A stretch of 32,423 nucleotides of DNA from Lachnospiraceae bacterium (GCA_030536455.1 JAUNPZ010000028.1:1-32423); one strand, 5' to 3'. Counted from the first letter of the stretch, positions 17,011-24,097 are shown. Notes: generated from the letters alone by a model not told the origin. Numbers and translations are program-made.

Positions 17011-17058
17011 AAGACAAACCTTTGGAAAATGAAAAAATTTCAGAGGTTTGTCTTTTTT
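17011..17058 (+). terminator. Terminator of the metal-resistance operon
   Basis: AGACAAACCT (17012-17021) pairs perfectly with AGGTTTGTCT (17044-17053), followed by TTTTT. It begins 14 bases after the ATPase stop codon. Confidence 0.9.
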
Positions 17059-17061
17059 GTA

Positions 17062-17090
17062 TTGACAAATGCCATAATCTTCCTTATAAT
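17062..17090 (+). promoter_or_regulatory. Consensus sigma-A promoter of metY
   Basis: TTGACA (17062-17067), a 17-base spacer and TATAAT (17085-17090) match the consensus exactly. The -35 lies almost directly after the upstream terminator. Confidence 0.88.
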
Positions 17091-17127
17091 TCATTTTTAT
17101 AAATCATATTAAATTGATATGAATTAT
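17086..17127 (+). promoter_or_regulatory. Nested dyads downstream of the metY promoter
   Basis: ATAATTCAT (17086-17094) is the exact reverse complement of ATGAATTAT (17119-17127). Inside it TCATAT (17104-17109) pairs with ATATGA (17117-17122). The arrangement overlaps the -10 and start of transcription, so repressor binding is more likely than an RNA switch. The regulator is unknown; no S-box or T-box features were seen. Confidence 0.5.
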
Positions 17128-17147
17128 ATGAAAAGGAGACAACGCCT

Positions 17148-18437
17148 ATGAGACAGTTTAAATTTGAGACCCTGCAGCTTCATGTAGGACAGGAACAGGC
17201 AGACCCGGCTACCGATGCAAGAGCCGTGCCGATTTACCAGACCGCATCTTATGTATTTCACAACAGCGCTCATGCAGCAGCGCGGTTCGGCCTGCAGGAT
17301 GCCGGAAATATCTACGGAAGACTGACGAATCCTACCGAGGATGTGTTTGAAAAGAGAATGGCGGCCTTAGAAGGCGGCGTGGCGGCCCTGGCAGTGGCCT
17401 CCGGCGCGGCGGCGGTGTCCTACACGCTTCAAAATCTGGCTCATGCCGGGGAGCATATCGTGGCGGCCAATAATATCTACGGCGGAACCTATAACTATCT
17501 GGCCCATACCTTCCGGGACTATGGAGTAGAGACCTCCTTTGTAAATCCACAGAACTTTGATGAACTGGAGTCGGCCATTCAGGAGAATACCAGAGCCGTT
17601 TTCATTGAAACTCTGGGTAATCCCAATTCGGATGTGGTGGATATCCAGCGGATTGCCGCGATTGCACATGCCCATCAGATTCCGCTGGTCATTGACAATA
17701 CCTTTGGAACTCCGTACCTGATCCGCCCGATTGCGTATGGCGCGGATATCGTGGTTCATTCCGCGACGAAGTTTATCGGCGGCCATGGAACCACGCTGGG
17801 CGGGGTGATTGTAGACGGAGGTAAATTCGACTGGGAGGCATCCGGAAAATTCCCGTCCCTGACGGAACCAAACCCAAGTTATCATGGAATCAGCTTTACG
17901 AAAGCGGCTGGTCCGGCGGCGTTCGTTACCAGAATCCGCGCCATTCTCCTTCGGGATACCGGTGCGGCGATTTCCCCATTCCATTCCTTCCTGCTGCTTC
18001 AGGGGCTGGAGACCCTTTCGCTGCGGGTGGAGCGGCATGTGGAGAATGCGCGGAAGGTGGTTTCCTACCTGGAGGCGCATCCTCAGGTGGAACGGGTCCA
18101 TCATCCATCGGTTTCTGAGGATGCCGGACAGAGGGCCTTATATCAGAAATATTTCCCAAATGGAGGCGGTTCCATCTTTACCTTTGAAATCAAAGGAGAC
18201 CGGCAGAAGGCCATGGATTTTATCGACCATCTGAAGCTGTTTTCCCTGCTGGCCAATGTGGCAGATGTAAAATCGCTGGTGATTCACCCGGCCTCGACCA
18301 CCCATGCACAGTTAAATGAGGAGGAGTTAAAGGAGCAGGGCATCTACCCGAATACCATCCGGCTCTCCATCGGAACAGAGCATATCGATGATATCTTATG
18401 GGATCTGGAGCAGGCGTTTGAGGCGGTAAAAGGGTAG
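17148..18437 (+). CDS. metY: O-acetylhomoserine sulfhydrylase (O-acetylhomoserine aminocarboxypropyltransferase)
   Basis: This 429-residue Cys/Met-metabolism PLP enzyme makes homocysteine from O-acetylhomoserine and sulfide. The start is typical of MetY (FETLQLHVGQEQADPATDAR, AVPIYQTASYVF). IYGRLTNPTEDVFEKRMAALEGG and VIDNTFGTPYLIRPI precede the PLP Lys208 in HSATKFIGGHGT. The C-terminus contains SLVIHPASTTHAQL and NTIRLSIGTEHIDDILWDL. The length and the insert around residues 220-245 favour MetY over the shorter MetB/MetC. AAAAGGAG precedes ATG 17148. It is a single-gene unit with its own promoter and terminator. Confidence 0.95.
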   Translation: MRQFKFETLQLHVGQEQADPATDARAVPIYQTASYVFHNSAHAAARFGLQDAGNIYGRLTNPTEDVFEKRMAALEGGVAALAVASGAAAVSYTLQNLAHAGEHIVAANNIYGGTYNYLAHTFRDYGVETSFVNPQNFDELESAIQENTRAVFIETLGNPNSDVVDIQRIAAIAHAHQIPLVIDNTFGTPYLIRPIAYGADIVVHSATKFIGGHGTTLGGVIVDGGKFDWEASGKFPSLTEPNPSYHGISFTKAAGPAAFVTRIRAILLRDTGAAISPFHSFLLLQGLETLSLRVERHVENARKVVSYLEAHPQVERVHHPSVSEDAGQRALYQKYFPNGGGSIFTFEIKGDRQKAMDFIDHLKLFSLLANVADVKSLVIHPASTTHAQLNEEELKEQGIYPNTIRLSIGTEHIDDILWDLEQAFEAVKG

Positions 18438-18493
18438 GCTTATTGTTCCAAGCGGCAGGCCATGTACATTCCGATTGCGTATATTCATAAACG

Positions 18494-18534
18494 ATTCCCA
18501 GTGGTAAAGAACAATTTACTGCTGGGGATTTTTT
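18494..18534 (+). terminator. Terminator of metY
   Basis: CCCAGTGGTAAA (18497-18508) pairs with TTTACTGCTGGG (18515-18526) using two G-T wobbles and a 6-base loop. TTTTTT (18529-18534) follows. Confidence 0.82.
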
Positions 18535-18628
18535 ATGCCCTTTTTTAGCATGGATTTTTGTATCGAAATTTGATAGAATGAAGTCAGTTGCAAATAAGAA
18601 TTTGTAGAAAGGAACTCGTGGAGATTAT

Positions 18629-19237
18629 ATGGATAAACTAACAAACCCAGTTGCAATGAGAATACAGGAATTATTGAAAACATTAACACCTCAACAGGTT
18701 GAACAAATAAATAATATAAGGGATCTTCCAAAGGAAGAAATTTGTCTTAAAAAGATAAAGAGAAAAATGAAACCTAATCTTTCTGAAGGTGATATTTTTG
18801 CTATGCATTTACCTGAAGATGTTTATATGTTTGGTAAAATAATCAGAATGACCCACAACATTCCTATGATTGATGAGGATTTCTTCATCGTGTTTGTAGG
18901 AGATAAAGTATCAAAAGAGATGTCCAATTATCAAACAGAGTTCGATGATGAACATATCACAATGGGTCCTTGGATTATTGGCGAAGGTCTATGGAGGAAT
19001 GGAACATTCTTTACTGTAGGTCATTGTGATATTACTGAAAAAGAGAAACAGTTAGATTATGGTTTCTTTAAGTTTAAACGTTACCCTAATGGATATATTG
19101 TAGATGTTGATGGCAAAGTGTTAGACAAGGAACCAAAGTATCTTGAACATGGCGCTTATCATACCATTAATGGAATTGAATTTGATGTGAGAGAAGCACT
19201 AATACTGCACCCTGAAATAATGGAAAATGTAAAGTAG
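18629..19237 (+). CDS. Imm26-like putative immunity protein
   Basis: The 202-residue protein has a helical N-terminal ~45 residues (MRIQELLKTLTPQQVEQINN). The rest contains SEGDIFAMHLPEDVYMFGKII, the opening strand pair of the Imm26 family (GD-hydrophobic-FA-x-x-L-x-x-x-x-Y-x-FG-+). Imm26 proteins protect against secreted polymorphic toxins, but no toxin gene lies in the window, so this would be an orphan immunity gene. It is clearly AT-richer than flanking genes, suggesting transfer. The ribosome site is weak (TGGAG close to ATG). Assignment is by motif; an uncharacterised role is also possible. Confidence 0.65.
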   Translation: MDKLTNPVAMRIQELLKTLTPQQVEQINNIRDLPKEEICLKKIKRKMKPNLSEGDIFAMHLPEDVYMFGKIIRMTHNIPMIDEDFFIVFVGDKVSKEMSNYQTEFDDEHITMGPWIIGEGLWRNGTFFTVGHCDITEKEKQLDYGFFKFKRYPNGYIVDVDGKVLDKEPKYLEHGAYHTINGIEFDVREALILHPEIMENVK

Positions 19238-19252
19238 CGAGGAAAAGAAATC

Positions 19253-19284
19253 CCAGCTTGGCGAGACGCAAAATAGAAGTTGTA
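19253..19284 (+). repeat. Left boundary repeat of the PC4-like gene
   Basis: CCAGCTTG (19253-19260), seven bases, then GCAA; this arrangement recurs after the gene at 19542. GAAGTTGTA (19276-19284) is the reverse complement of TACAACTTC at 19534-19542. Together they bracket the 73-residue gene as a unit of about 290 bases. Confidence 0.4.
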
Positions 19285-19297
19285 AAGGTGGAAAAAG

Positions 19298-19519
19298 ATG
19301 AAACAAAAATATCAGATATATAAACATATTGGAAACATCTCTGAACCAAATAATGGCTGGACAAAGGAATTAAATTACATTAGTTGGGATGATAAAGAGC
19401 CTGTATATGATATACGGACTTGGAATGAAAGTCATACTGAATGTGGCAAAGGTGTTACAATAACTGCGGGGCAGATGAAACGTCTGCATGAACTGCTTAG
19501 GGATAAAGTGATTTTTTAA
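19298..19519 (+). CDS. YdbC/PC4-like small single-stranded nucleic acid binding protein
   Basis: The 73-residue protein contains ISWDDKEPVYDIRTWNESHT and GKGVTITAGQMKRLHELL. The pattern 'W-x-x-K-E-P-x-Y-D-I-R-x-W ... GKGxTxTxxxxxxLxxLL' is that of YdbC and the PC4 coactivator family, which bind single-stranded DNA or RNA as dimers. AGGTGG lies about 7 bases before ATG 19298. It follows the Imm26-like gene by 60 bases in the same AT-rich island and may share its transcript. There is no evident partner gene. Confidence 0.8.
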   Translation: MKQKYQIYKHIGNISEPNNGWTKELNYISWDDKEPVYDIRTWNESHTECGKGVTITAGQMKRLHELLRDKVIF

Positions 19520-19533
19520 TTGTGTCTAAGAGG

Positions 19534-19564
19534 TACAACTTCCAGCTTGTTGGATTGCAATAAG
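19534..19564 (+). repeat. Right boundary repeat of the PC4-like gene
   Basis: TACAACTTC (19534-19542) inverts the left copy at 19276. CCAGCTTG (19542-19549), seven bases and GCAA repeat the left copy in direct orientation with identical spacing. Confidence 0.4.
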
Positions 19565-19567
19565 CAA

Positions 19568-19586
19568 ATATAACGGGCTGTTATAT
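19568..19586 (+). promoter_or_regulatory. Small dyad upstream of the coiled-coil gene cluster
   Basis: ATATAAC (19568-19574) is the exact reverse complement of GTTATAT (19580-19586) around GGGCT. It lies about 50 bases before the start of the next gene, where a promoter is expected, but no convincing -35 was found. Confidence 0.3.
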
Positions 19587-19635
19587 AAAGACAGAGTTTG
19601 AGACGCTGATTCAGGAAAGATTACGAGGTATTTGA

Positions 19636-20556
19636 ATGGAAATACAGGAAATTCGGGAGCGGATATGGGCGCAGAACCGTCTGACGGCGCAGATGGAGGA
19701 GCTGAAAAAACGCCGGAAGGAGCTGGAGCGGTCGGAATGGGAGCTGCGCACGGCGCGGGAGCGGGAGCAGGCCGATGTGGACCGGCTGGAGCAGGGCAGT
19801 CTTGCAAAATTCTTCTATGCCATAATGGGAAAGGGAGAAGAGAAGCTGGAAAAGGAAAAGCAGGAGGCCTATGCGGCGGCCGTGAAGCACGATACGGTAA
19901 AGAGCGAGCTGGATGCGGTCTGTCAGGAAATTCGTCAGATGGAGCAGAAGCAGGAATCGGTCATCCGGCTGGAGCAGGAGCTTGAGCGGGCGCTGGAGGA
20001 GAAGAGCCGGTGGCTGAAGGCGAACTGCCCGGAGCAGGCGGAGACGATTTTGCAGGCAGAGGCCAGCCTGGCTCAATGGAATGGGGAATTGAAGGAAATA
20101 CGGGAAGCGGAGGAGGCCGGGAGAAGGGCAGAAAATCAGGCAGAGGCTGTGAAAAAGAGCCTGGACAGCGCGGAAAGCTGGGGAACTCTGGATTTGCTGG
20201 GCGGCGGCCTGGCATCCACCATGGCGAAGCATTCCCGCATGGATGAGGCACAGCAGCGGATTAATGAACTGCAGACTTGTCTGGCGGCCTTCCGGACGGA
20301 GTTGATCGATGTGCCGGTCTGCGCAGACATACAGGTTCAGACGGACGGATTCCTGCGCTTTGCAGATTATTTCTGGGATGGCTTTCTGGTGGACTGGACG
20401 GTTCAGAATCAGATACGGGAAGCCCAGGACCAGATTTCCCAGGTAATCGCCCAGGTACGCGGAATCCGGATGGATTTGCAGGCGATGGAGCAGCGGCTGG
20501 AAAAGCAGATGGAGGAGAAGAAGCAATGGCTGGAAATGTATATCGGACAGGCCTGA
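19636..20556 (+). CDS. Uncharacterised coiled-coil protein
   Basis: I do not recognise this 306-residue protein. Residues ~1-60 are a charged coiled coil (LTAQMEELKKRRKELERSEW). SLAKFFYAIMGKGEEKLEKE follows, a small hydrophobic patch flanked by charge. Residues ~75-165 and ~265-305 are again coiled coil (QMEQRLEKQMEEKKQWLEMY). Between them lies a more globular stretch with a glycine loop (LDLLGGGLASTMAKHSRMDE) and FRFADYFWDGFLVDW-like aromatic segments. There is no signal peptide. It is GC-rich like the core genome. GAGG lies 7 bases before ATG 19636. Its 3' end overlaps the next gene by 31 bases, so it is the first gene of a coupled cluster. Confidence 0.75.
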   Translation: MEIQEIRERIWAQNRLTAQMEELKKRRKELERSEWELRTAREREQADVDRLEQGSLAKFFYAIMGKGEEKLEKEKQEAYAAAVKHDTVKSELDAVCQEIRQMEQKQESVIRLEQELERALEEKSRWLKANCPEQAETILQAEASLAQWNGELKEIREAEEAGRRAENQAEAVKKSLDSAESWGTLDLLGGGLASTMAKHSRMDEAQQRINELQTCLAAFRTELIDVPVCADIQVQTDGFLRFADYFWDGFLVDWTVQNQIREAQDQISQVIAQVRGIRMDLQAMEQRLEKQMEEKKQWLEMYIGQA

Positions 20557-20786
20557 TTTCCTTATCAGAGGAGCAGAAAAAACATATCATGGAGGAAATC
20601 CGGGCATTCTATCTGGATGAGCGGGGCGAGGAAATCGGAATCATCGAGCAGAGCCAGATTCTGGATTTATTTCTGGACAAGCTGGCTCCTATGGTGTACA
20701 ATCAGGCCCTGGATGATGCGAAACGATGGCACGGTCAGCAGATGGAGAATCTGGAGGCGGATTATTACCTGCTGTATCGGGAGTGA
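20526..20786 (+). CDS. DUF2164-family protein
   Basis: Read from ATG 20526 the protein has 86 residues. LSEEQKKHIMEEIRAFYLDE, GEEIGIIEQSQILDLFLDKL and VYNQALDDAKRW followed by a closing LEADYYLLYRE match the DUF2164 pattern (E-E-I-x-x-x-hydrophobic-L-D-F/L, then iYNqal-D-A and a C-terminal L-E-x-D/E-x-Y-x-L). The function of the family is unknown. The open frame extends 249 bases further upstream but that part is an out-of-frame reading of the coiled-coil gene; AGGAG about 10 bases before 20526 supports this start. Confidence 0.85.
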   Translation: MAGNVYRTGLISLSEEQKKHIMEEIRAFYLDERGEEIGIIEQSQILDLFLDKLAPMVYNQALDDAKRWHGQQMENLEADYYLLYRE

Positions 20787-20814
20787 AGACAGGAAGGAAT
20801 AGGAGGGCGTAAAA

Positions 20815-21135
20815 GTGGAAGAGCAGAAGCAGTTGGACTGGGATATTACCGAGGAATATTTCCAGGCAGATGAGAGCAAAGAGGAATTGAAGCTGGAAGA
20901 TTTTATGACAGAGGAGGATGAGAACGAGTATCATCAGGAAGGCAGCGGAGAACTGGAAAAGACGGCGGAGGATGTGAAGCAGGTGCTGAAGCGGTCGGCG
21001 GAGGGAATGACCATCCGGGAAATCGCGGAGGCCCTGAAGCTGGAGGAGGAGTATGTGTATAATATCCAGCTCTGCGCACAGAGCTTTGCGGACAGCGACC
21101 CGGTTTCCGTTGCACATATGATATTGATGGGATAG
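20815..21135 (+). CDS. Uncharacterised acidic protein with a possible C-terminal HTH
   Basis: The 106-residue protein starts at GTG 20815, with TAGGAGGG about 8 bases upstream. The N-terminal half is strongly acidic (DITEEYFQADESKEELKLED, EEDENEYHQEGSGELE). The C-terminal ~60 residues read KRSAEGMTIREIAEALKLEE, EYVYNIQLCAQSF, which looks like a helix-turn-helix (helix, 'MTIREIAEAL', turn, 'EEEYVYNIQ'). It follows the DUF2164 gene by 28 bases, so the three genes from 19636 form one transcription unit. Its role could be an adapter or regulator; nothing in the sequence decides this. Confidence 0.65.
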   Translation: MEEQKQLDWDITEEYFQADESKEELKLEDFMTEEDENEYHQEGSGELEKTAEDVKQVLKRSAEGMTIREIAEALKLEEEYVYNIQLCAQSFADSDPVSVAHMILMG

Positions 21136-21192
21136 CAAACGGAAAGAGGAGTTTGGCCGGGAGGCGCAGGAAAACTGGAGAGACTGGAAAAA

Positions 21193-21273
21193 TGGTAATT
21201 ACCAGGCATTTCCTATATACTTACTAGGAAAACTATGATATCATAAATGCGTAACAAAGTTGTAACATTTATG
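21193..21273 (+). promoter_or_regulatory. Cluster of dyads upstream of the Gly/Cys-rich protein gene
   Basis: Three perfect inverted repeats occur in 81 bases: TGGTAATTACCA (21193-21204); TTTCCTA (21209-21215) with TAGGAAA (21225-21231); and CATAAATG (21242-21249) with CATTTATG (21266-21273). The last encloses two GTAAC direct copies. TAGGAGGT (21281-21288) is the ribosome site. The density suggests complex control. Confidence 0.45.
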
Positions 21274-21293
21274 TAATACATAGGAGGTACTAT

Positions 21294-21662
21294 ATGAAGA
21301 AATTACCATTGTTCGCCCTGTCAATCCTTGCAGCCGGAGCCATCTCCGGAACCGCAGCATTCTCCTCTCATGCAGGCGTGAAGACGATTGTGCTGGGCAA
21401 AAATCAGGGGCAGAATGTGACCTGCCAGCTTGGAACCGGGGACTGCGGCAAAGATGGTTTCCAGAATAACGGATGGAATGGATTTGGCAATTGCAGCACA
21501 GGCTCCGGAAACTGCGGCCTTGGCTCCGGAAACTGCAGCACAGGTTCCTGCAATTCCGGCTCCGGGTTTGGAAACAGCGTGAATGCAGGCAGCTCCATCC
21601 GCCTGGAAAACATGCTCTCCGGCAAGGGGATTTCCCTTGGCGCAGGTTCCAGCTGCCGGTAA
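21294..21662 (+). CDS. Small secreted Gly/Cys-rich protein with heptad-type repeats
   Basis: I do not recognise the family of this 122-residue protein. Residues 1-27 are a signal peptide (MKKLPLFALSILAAGAISGT then AAFSSHA, cleavage probably after SHA). The mature part has seven cysteines. At 65-85 it carries three 7-residue repeats of the form G-N-C-x-x-G-S (21486-21506, 21507-21527, 21528-21548) followed by degenerate copies (CNSGSGFGN). The C-terminus is SSCR. No modification enzyme, transporter or protease gene adjoins it, so a ribosomal peptide natural product is not supported. It may be a surface, spore-coat or extracellular matrix component. TAGGAGGT precedes ATG 21294. Confidence 0.7.
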   Translation: MKKLPLFALSILAAGAISGTAAFSSHAGVKTIVLGKNQGQNVTCQLGTGDCGKDGFQNNGWNGFGNCSTGSGNCGLGSGNCSTGSCNSGSGFGNSVNAGSSIRLENMLSGKGISLGAGSSCR

Positions 21663-21970
21663 GAACGGCACTGCGCCGGACTGCGAAGCAGAAGAATGCA
21701 GCAAAAATAACTGCAGAAACGGCTGAAAACCGGCTTCCAAAGTCGGAATATATTTCAGAGCCAGAATATATTTAAAATAAAATAGGATATCAGGGAACTG
21801 GCAGTAAAGAATAGTGCAGCCCGGCTGAAAAAGCCGGAAATCCGGGCACATTCGGAACTGCCTTTTCTTTATATGTATATTACGGTTCATCCGAACTGCA
21901 ATTTTCAAATTCATCGGCGCAGCCGGAAAAGCATGCAAGCGGATCTGGAAGCAATTTATAATTCGCTGTA
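21663..21970 (+). other. Intergenic stretch after the Gly/Cys-rich protein gene
   Basis: No gene is supported here. CCGGCT (21821-21826) and AGCCGG (21832-21837) form a hairpin with a GAAAA loop but no T-run, so it is a weak terminator at best. A tandem-like pair of GAATATATTT copies lies near 21745-21775. The region runs into repeat copy 2. Confidence 0.4.
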
Positions 21971-22087
21971 CCAATACCCAGCCGTGAAGCAGACGGACAG
22001 AAGCAAGGAACGACTTGTGAATGAACGCTTACCAGCTTCCGATGAGAGAACCGGAGTGACGGCTTCTGCCCGTCTGCTCCACGGCGT
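21971..22087 (+). repeat. Structured dispersed repeat, copy 2 (short form)
   Basis: Outer arms 21981-22004 and 22062-22085 pair over 24 positions with two A-C mismatches. The first 53 bases (CCAATACCCAGCCGTGAAGC onward) match copy 1 closely. It then joins straight to the ACCAGCTTCCGATGAGAGAA block, lacking the ~135-base inner arm of copy 1. At arm position 19, copy 1 has a C-G pair and copy 2 an A-T pair, a compensatory change that supports selection or recent origin as a paired structure. The shared motif CAGCTTCCGATGAGA is at 22033-22047. Confidence 0.8.
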
Positions 22088-22140
22088 ATGGATTATGGTA
22101 TATGGGATTTGGCATTCGGAACCGCCGCCATTTCTTTCTG

Positions 22141-22168
22141 TTGACATTTTTATCCGATTTTGTATAAT
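22141..22168 (+). promoter_or_regulatory. Promoter of the GH25 muramidase gene
   Basis: TTGACA (22141-22146) and TATAAT (22163-22168) are separated by 16 bases. The leader to ATG 22339 is then about 165 bases; no riboswitch was recognised in it. Confidence 0.8.
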
Positions 22169-22338
22169 TTATGAGAGCAAAGAAACGTCGAACCGTCCAT
22201 TTAACAAAAAATTCATAAAACCGTAAGAATGAGAAAGCGGAATGTAATTGAGCCAGAGGACTATTTTCTGCTAAAATGATAAAGAGTATTTTGAAACTGG
22301 GACAGAAGAAAATCGAAGAAACAGGAGCATCGGGAAAA

Positions 22339-24009
22339 ATGATGGAACAGAGAATACAAAAAATAAAGAAAACAAGAAAAACAAGGAAAAATAAAGCATG
22401 GCGGATGACGGCGGCAGCCCTGGGCATGGCCCTTTTCTGTCAGCCCTTTTCGGCGCTGGCCGGTGAGTGGGACCGGGTGGGCAATGCCTACCAGATGCCG
22501 GACGGCACCCTGATTAACGGCGTATTTTCCAGAGGAATCGATGTGTCCTACTGGCAGCAGGACATTGACTGGAATCAGGTAGCGGCGGACGATGTGGATT
22601 TTGTTATGCTGGCAACCCGTTTCCGCGGCCAGGTGGACCCGTATTTTGATTCCAATGCGAGAGAGGCCAGAGAGGCCGGACTGGAGCTGGGCGCTTATAT
22701 TTATTCCTATGCAACGTCGGTGGAGATGGCGGAGCAGGAGGCCGATTTCGTGCTGGAGCTGATCAAGGATTACCCAATCTCCTATCCGGTGGTATTTGAC
22801 GCGGAGAATAACGACACGCTGGGAACCTTATCCCCATATGAGGTCAGCCGGGTGATTAACGCATTCTGCAAAAAAATCAAGGATGCCGGATATTATCCGA
22901 TGGTATATGCCAACGAGTACTGGCTGAATAACAAAATCGACCTTTCCCAGTTAAACTATGACATCTGGGTGGCCCGCTACAATACCATGTACACCTTCCA
23001 GAATCCGAAGATGTGGCAGGCGACGAATACCGGCTCGGTCAATGGCATCAGCGGAAATGTGGATATCAATTTCCTGTTTACCGACTACTCCCAGATTATT
23101 CCGGCCAATACCTGGCGGACCATAGGGGGGAATACATACTACTATCAGAATGACGAGATGCAGAAGAGCGCCTGGATTCACGATGGAAACGGCTATTACT
23201 ATATGGATGCCCAGGGAAGTCCTGCGAAGGGCTGGCTGAACATGCCGGAGGGAAGCTATTATCTGGACGAGGAAAAGGGACAGATGGTTTATGGCTGGAA
23301 GGAGCTGGAGGGAAGCTGGCGCTATTTCAAGCAGTCCGGCCTGATGGCCACCGGCTGGCGCGAGGTGGACGGAAGCTGGTACTACATGGATGAGCAGGGC
23401 CGGATGCAGACGGGCTGGCAGGAGCTGGGCGGCAAGCGGTATTATCTGTCAGACAGCGGCGTGATGCAGAGCGGCTGGCAGGATTTAAACGGCGTGCGCT
23501 ATTATCTGGACGGTTCCGGAGCCGTGACCTACGGCTGGCAGAACGTGGACGGCGCCTGGTATTATCTGGACCGCTTCGGCGTGATGCAGACGGGCTGGCA
23601 GAATATAAACGGCGCATTTTATTATCTGAATGAGAGCGGCGTGATGCAGACGGGCTGGCAGAATGTAAATGGCGCATATTATTATCTGGACGGCTCCGGC
23701 ATGATGCAGAGCGGCTGGCAGGAAATCGACGGCGCCCTGTATTATCTGGACCAGACCTCCGGTCAGCTTGTGGTGAATGCAGTTCTGGATTATAACGGCG
23801 TGCAGGTTCAGGCAGATGCCAATGGCGTCTGCACGGCGGTTCCGGCAGAAGGAAGCACGGAAGCCGAAGCCGGTGCGGAGAACGGAAACCTGGCCGGGGA
23901 AGCTCCGGCATCTGGCGCGCAGCCGGAGAACAGCGCCGGAACCGCAGGAAGCGGTTCGATTCACGCAGGTGAGATGGAGAATGCGCATACGGTGGAAAAG
24001 CCTTTTTAA
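22339..24009 (+). CDS. Secreted GH25 muramidase with cell-wall-binding repeats
   Basis: The enzyme hydrolyses the N-acetylmuramic acid link of peptidoglycan. A basic N-terminus and hydrophobic stretch (MTAAALGMALFCQPFSALAG) form a signal peptide. The GH25 domain begins RGIDVSYWQQDIDW and holds the catalytic D-x-E in VVFDAEN, then MVYANEYWLNN, DIWVARY and VDINFLF. From residue ~259 onward come eleven ~20-residue wall-binding repeats (W-x-x-h-x-G-x-x-Y-Y-h), then an Ala/Glu/Gly-rich tail. ATG 22339 has AGGAG 11 bases ahead and gives a normal leader; ATG 22276 is open but would put ~42 residues before the hydrophobic core and has only a distant AGAGGA. Function on the host wall, such as remodelling, is inferred. 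Confidence 0.92.
   Translation: MMEQRIQKIKKTRKTRKNKAWRMTAAALGMALFCQPFSALAGEWDRVGNAYQMPDGTLINGVFSRGIDVSYWQQDIDWNQVAADDVDFVMLATRFRGQVDPYFDSNAREAREAGLELGAYIYSYATSVEMAEQEADFVLELIKDYPISYPVVFDAENNDTLGTLSPYEVSRVINAFCKKIKDAGYYPMVYANEYWLNNKIDLSQLNYDIWVARYNTMYTFQNPKMWQATNTGSVNGISGNVDINFLFTDYSQIIPANTWRTIGGNTYYYQNDEMQKSAWIHDGNGYYYMDAQGSPAKGWLNMPEGSYYLDEEKGQMVYGWKELEGSWRYFKQSGLMATGWREVDGSWYYMDEQGRMQTGWQELGGKRYYLSDSGVMQSGWQDLNGVRYYLDGSGAVTYGWQNVDGAWYYLDRFGVMQTGWQNINGAFYYLNESGVMQTGWQNVNGAYYYLDGSGMMQSGWQEIDGALYYLDQTSGQLVVNAVLDYNGVQVQADANGVCTAVPAEGSTEAEAGAENGNLAGEAPASGAQPENSAGTAGSGSIHAGEMENAHTVEKPF
23113..23772 (+). repeat. Eleven tandem wall-binding repeats within the muramidase gene
   Basis: Units of about 60 bases encode W-x-x-[hydrophobic]-[DN]-G-x-x-YYL-x-x-x-G-x-M-Q-[ST]-G. 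Repeats 6-10 are the most alike (GGCTGGCAG recurs at each unit start), which suggests recent duplication. Choline-binding-type modules of this kind recognise wall teichoic or related polymers. Confidence 0.85.
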
Positions 24010-24097
24010 GTACGTTTTACATATCGGTTCAGCAGGTCTTCGCATCTGATGCGCGGACCGTAAGGAAACGTGGGCGGACGGATCCAATATAAAAAGT

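Noticed and set aside
17091..17147. SAM riboswitch or T-box in the metY leader
   Set aside because: The leader is only about 50 bases with dyads but no kink-turn, specifier loop or T-box motif.
21294..21662. Ribosomally made modified peptide (sactipeptide or similar)
   Set aside because: The protein has a Sec-type signal peptide and no radical SAM, transporter or protease gene adjoins it.
21873..22226. 117-residue open frame across repeat copy 2
   Set aside because: It is read through the repeat: the LPASDERTGVTASARLL segment also appears in the open frame over copy 1, which reflects shared repeat DNA and not a protein family. It has no ribosome site.
23113..23772. CRISPR-like repeats
   Set aside because: The 60-base units are coding, in frame and give tandem wall-binding modules; there are no conserved short repeats with unique spacers.
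23327..23911. 194-residue minus-strand frame opposite the muramidase
   Set aside because: It is the mirror of the wall-binding repeats; its apparent repeats (PDNTRRRPRSASRRS type) follow from the sense-strand repeats.
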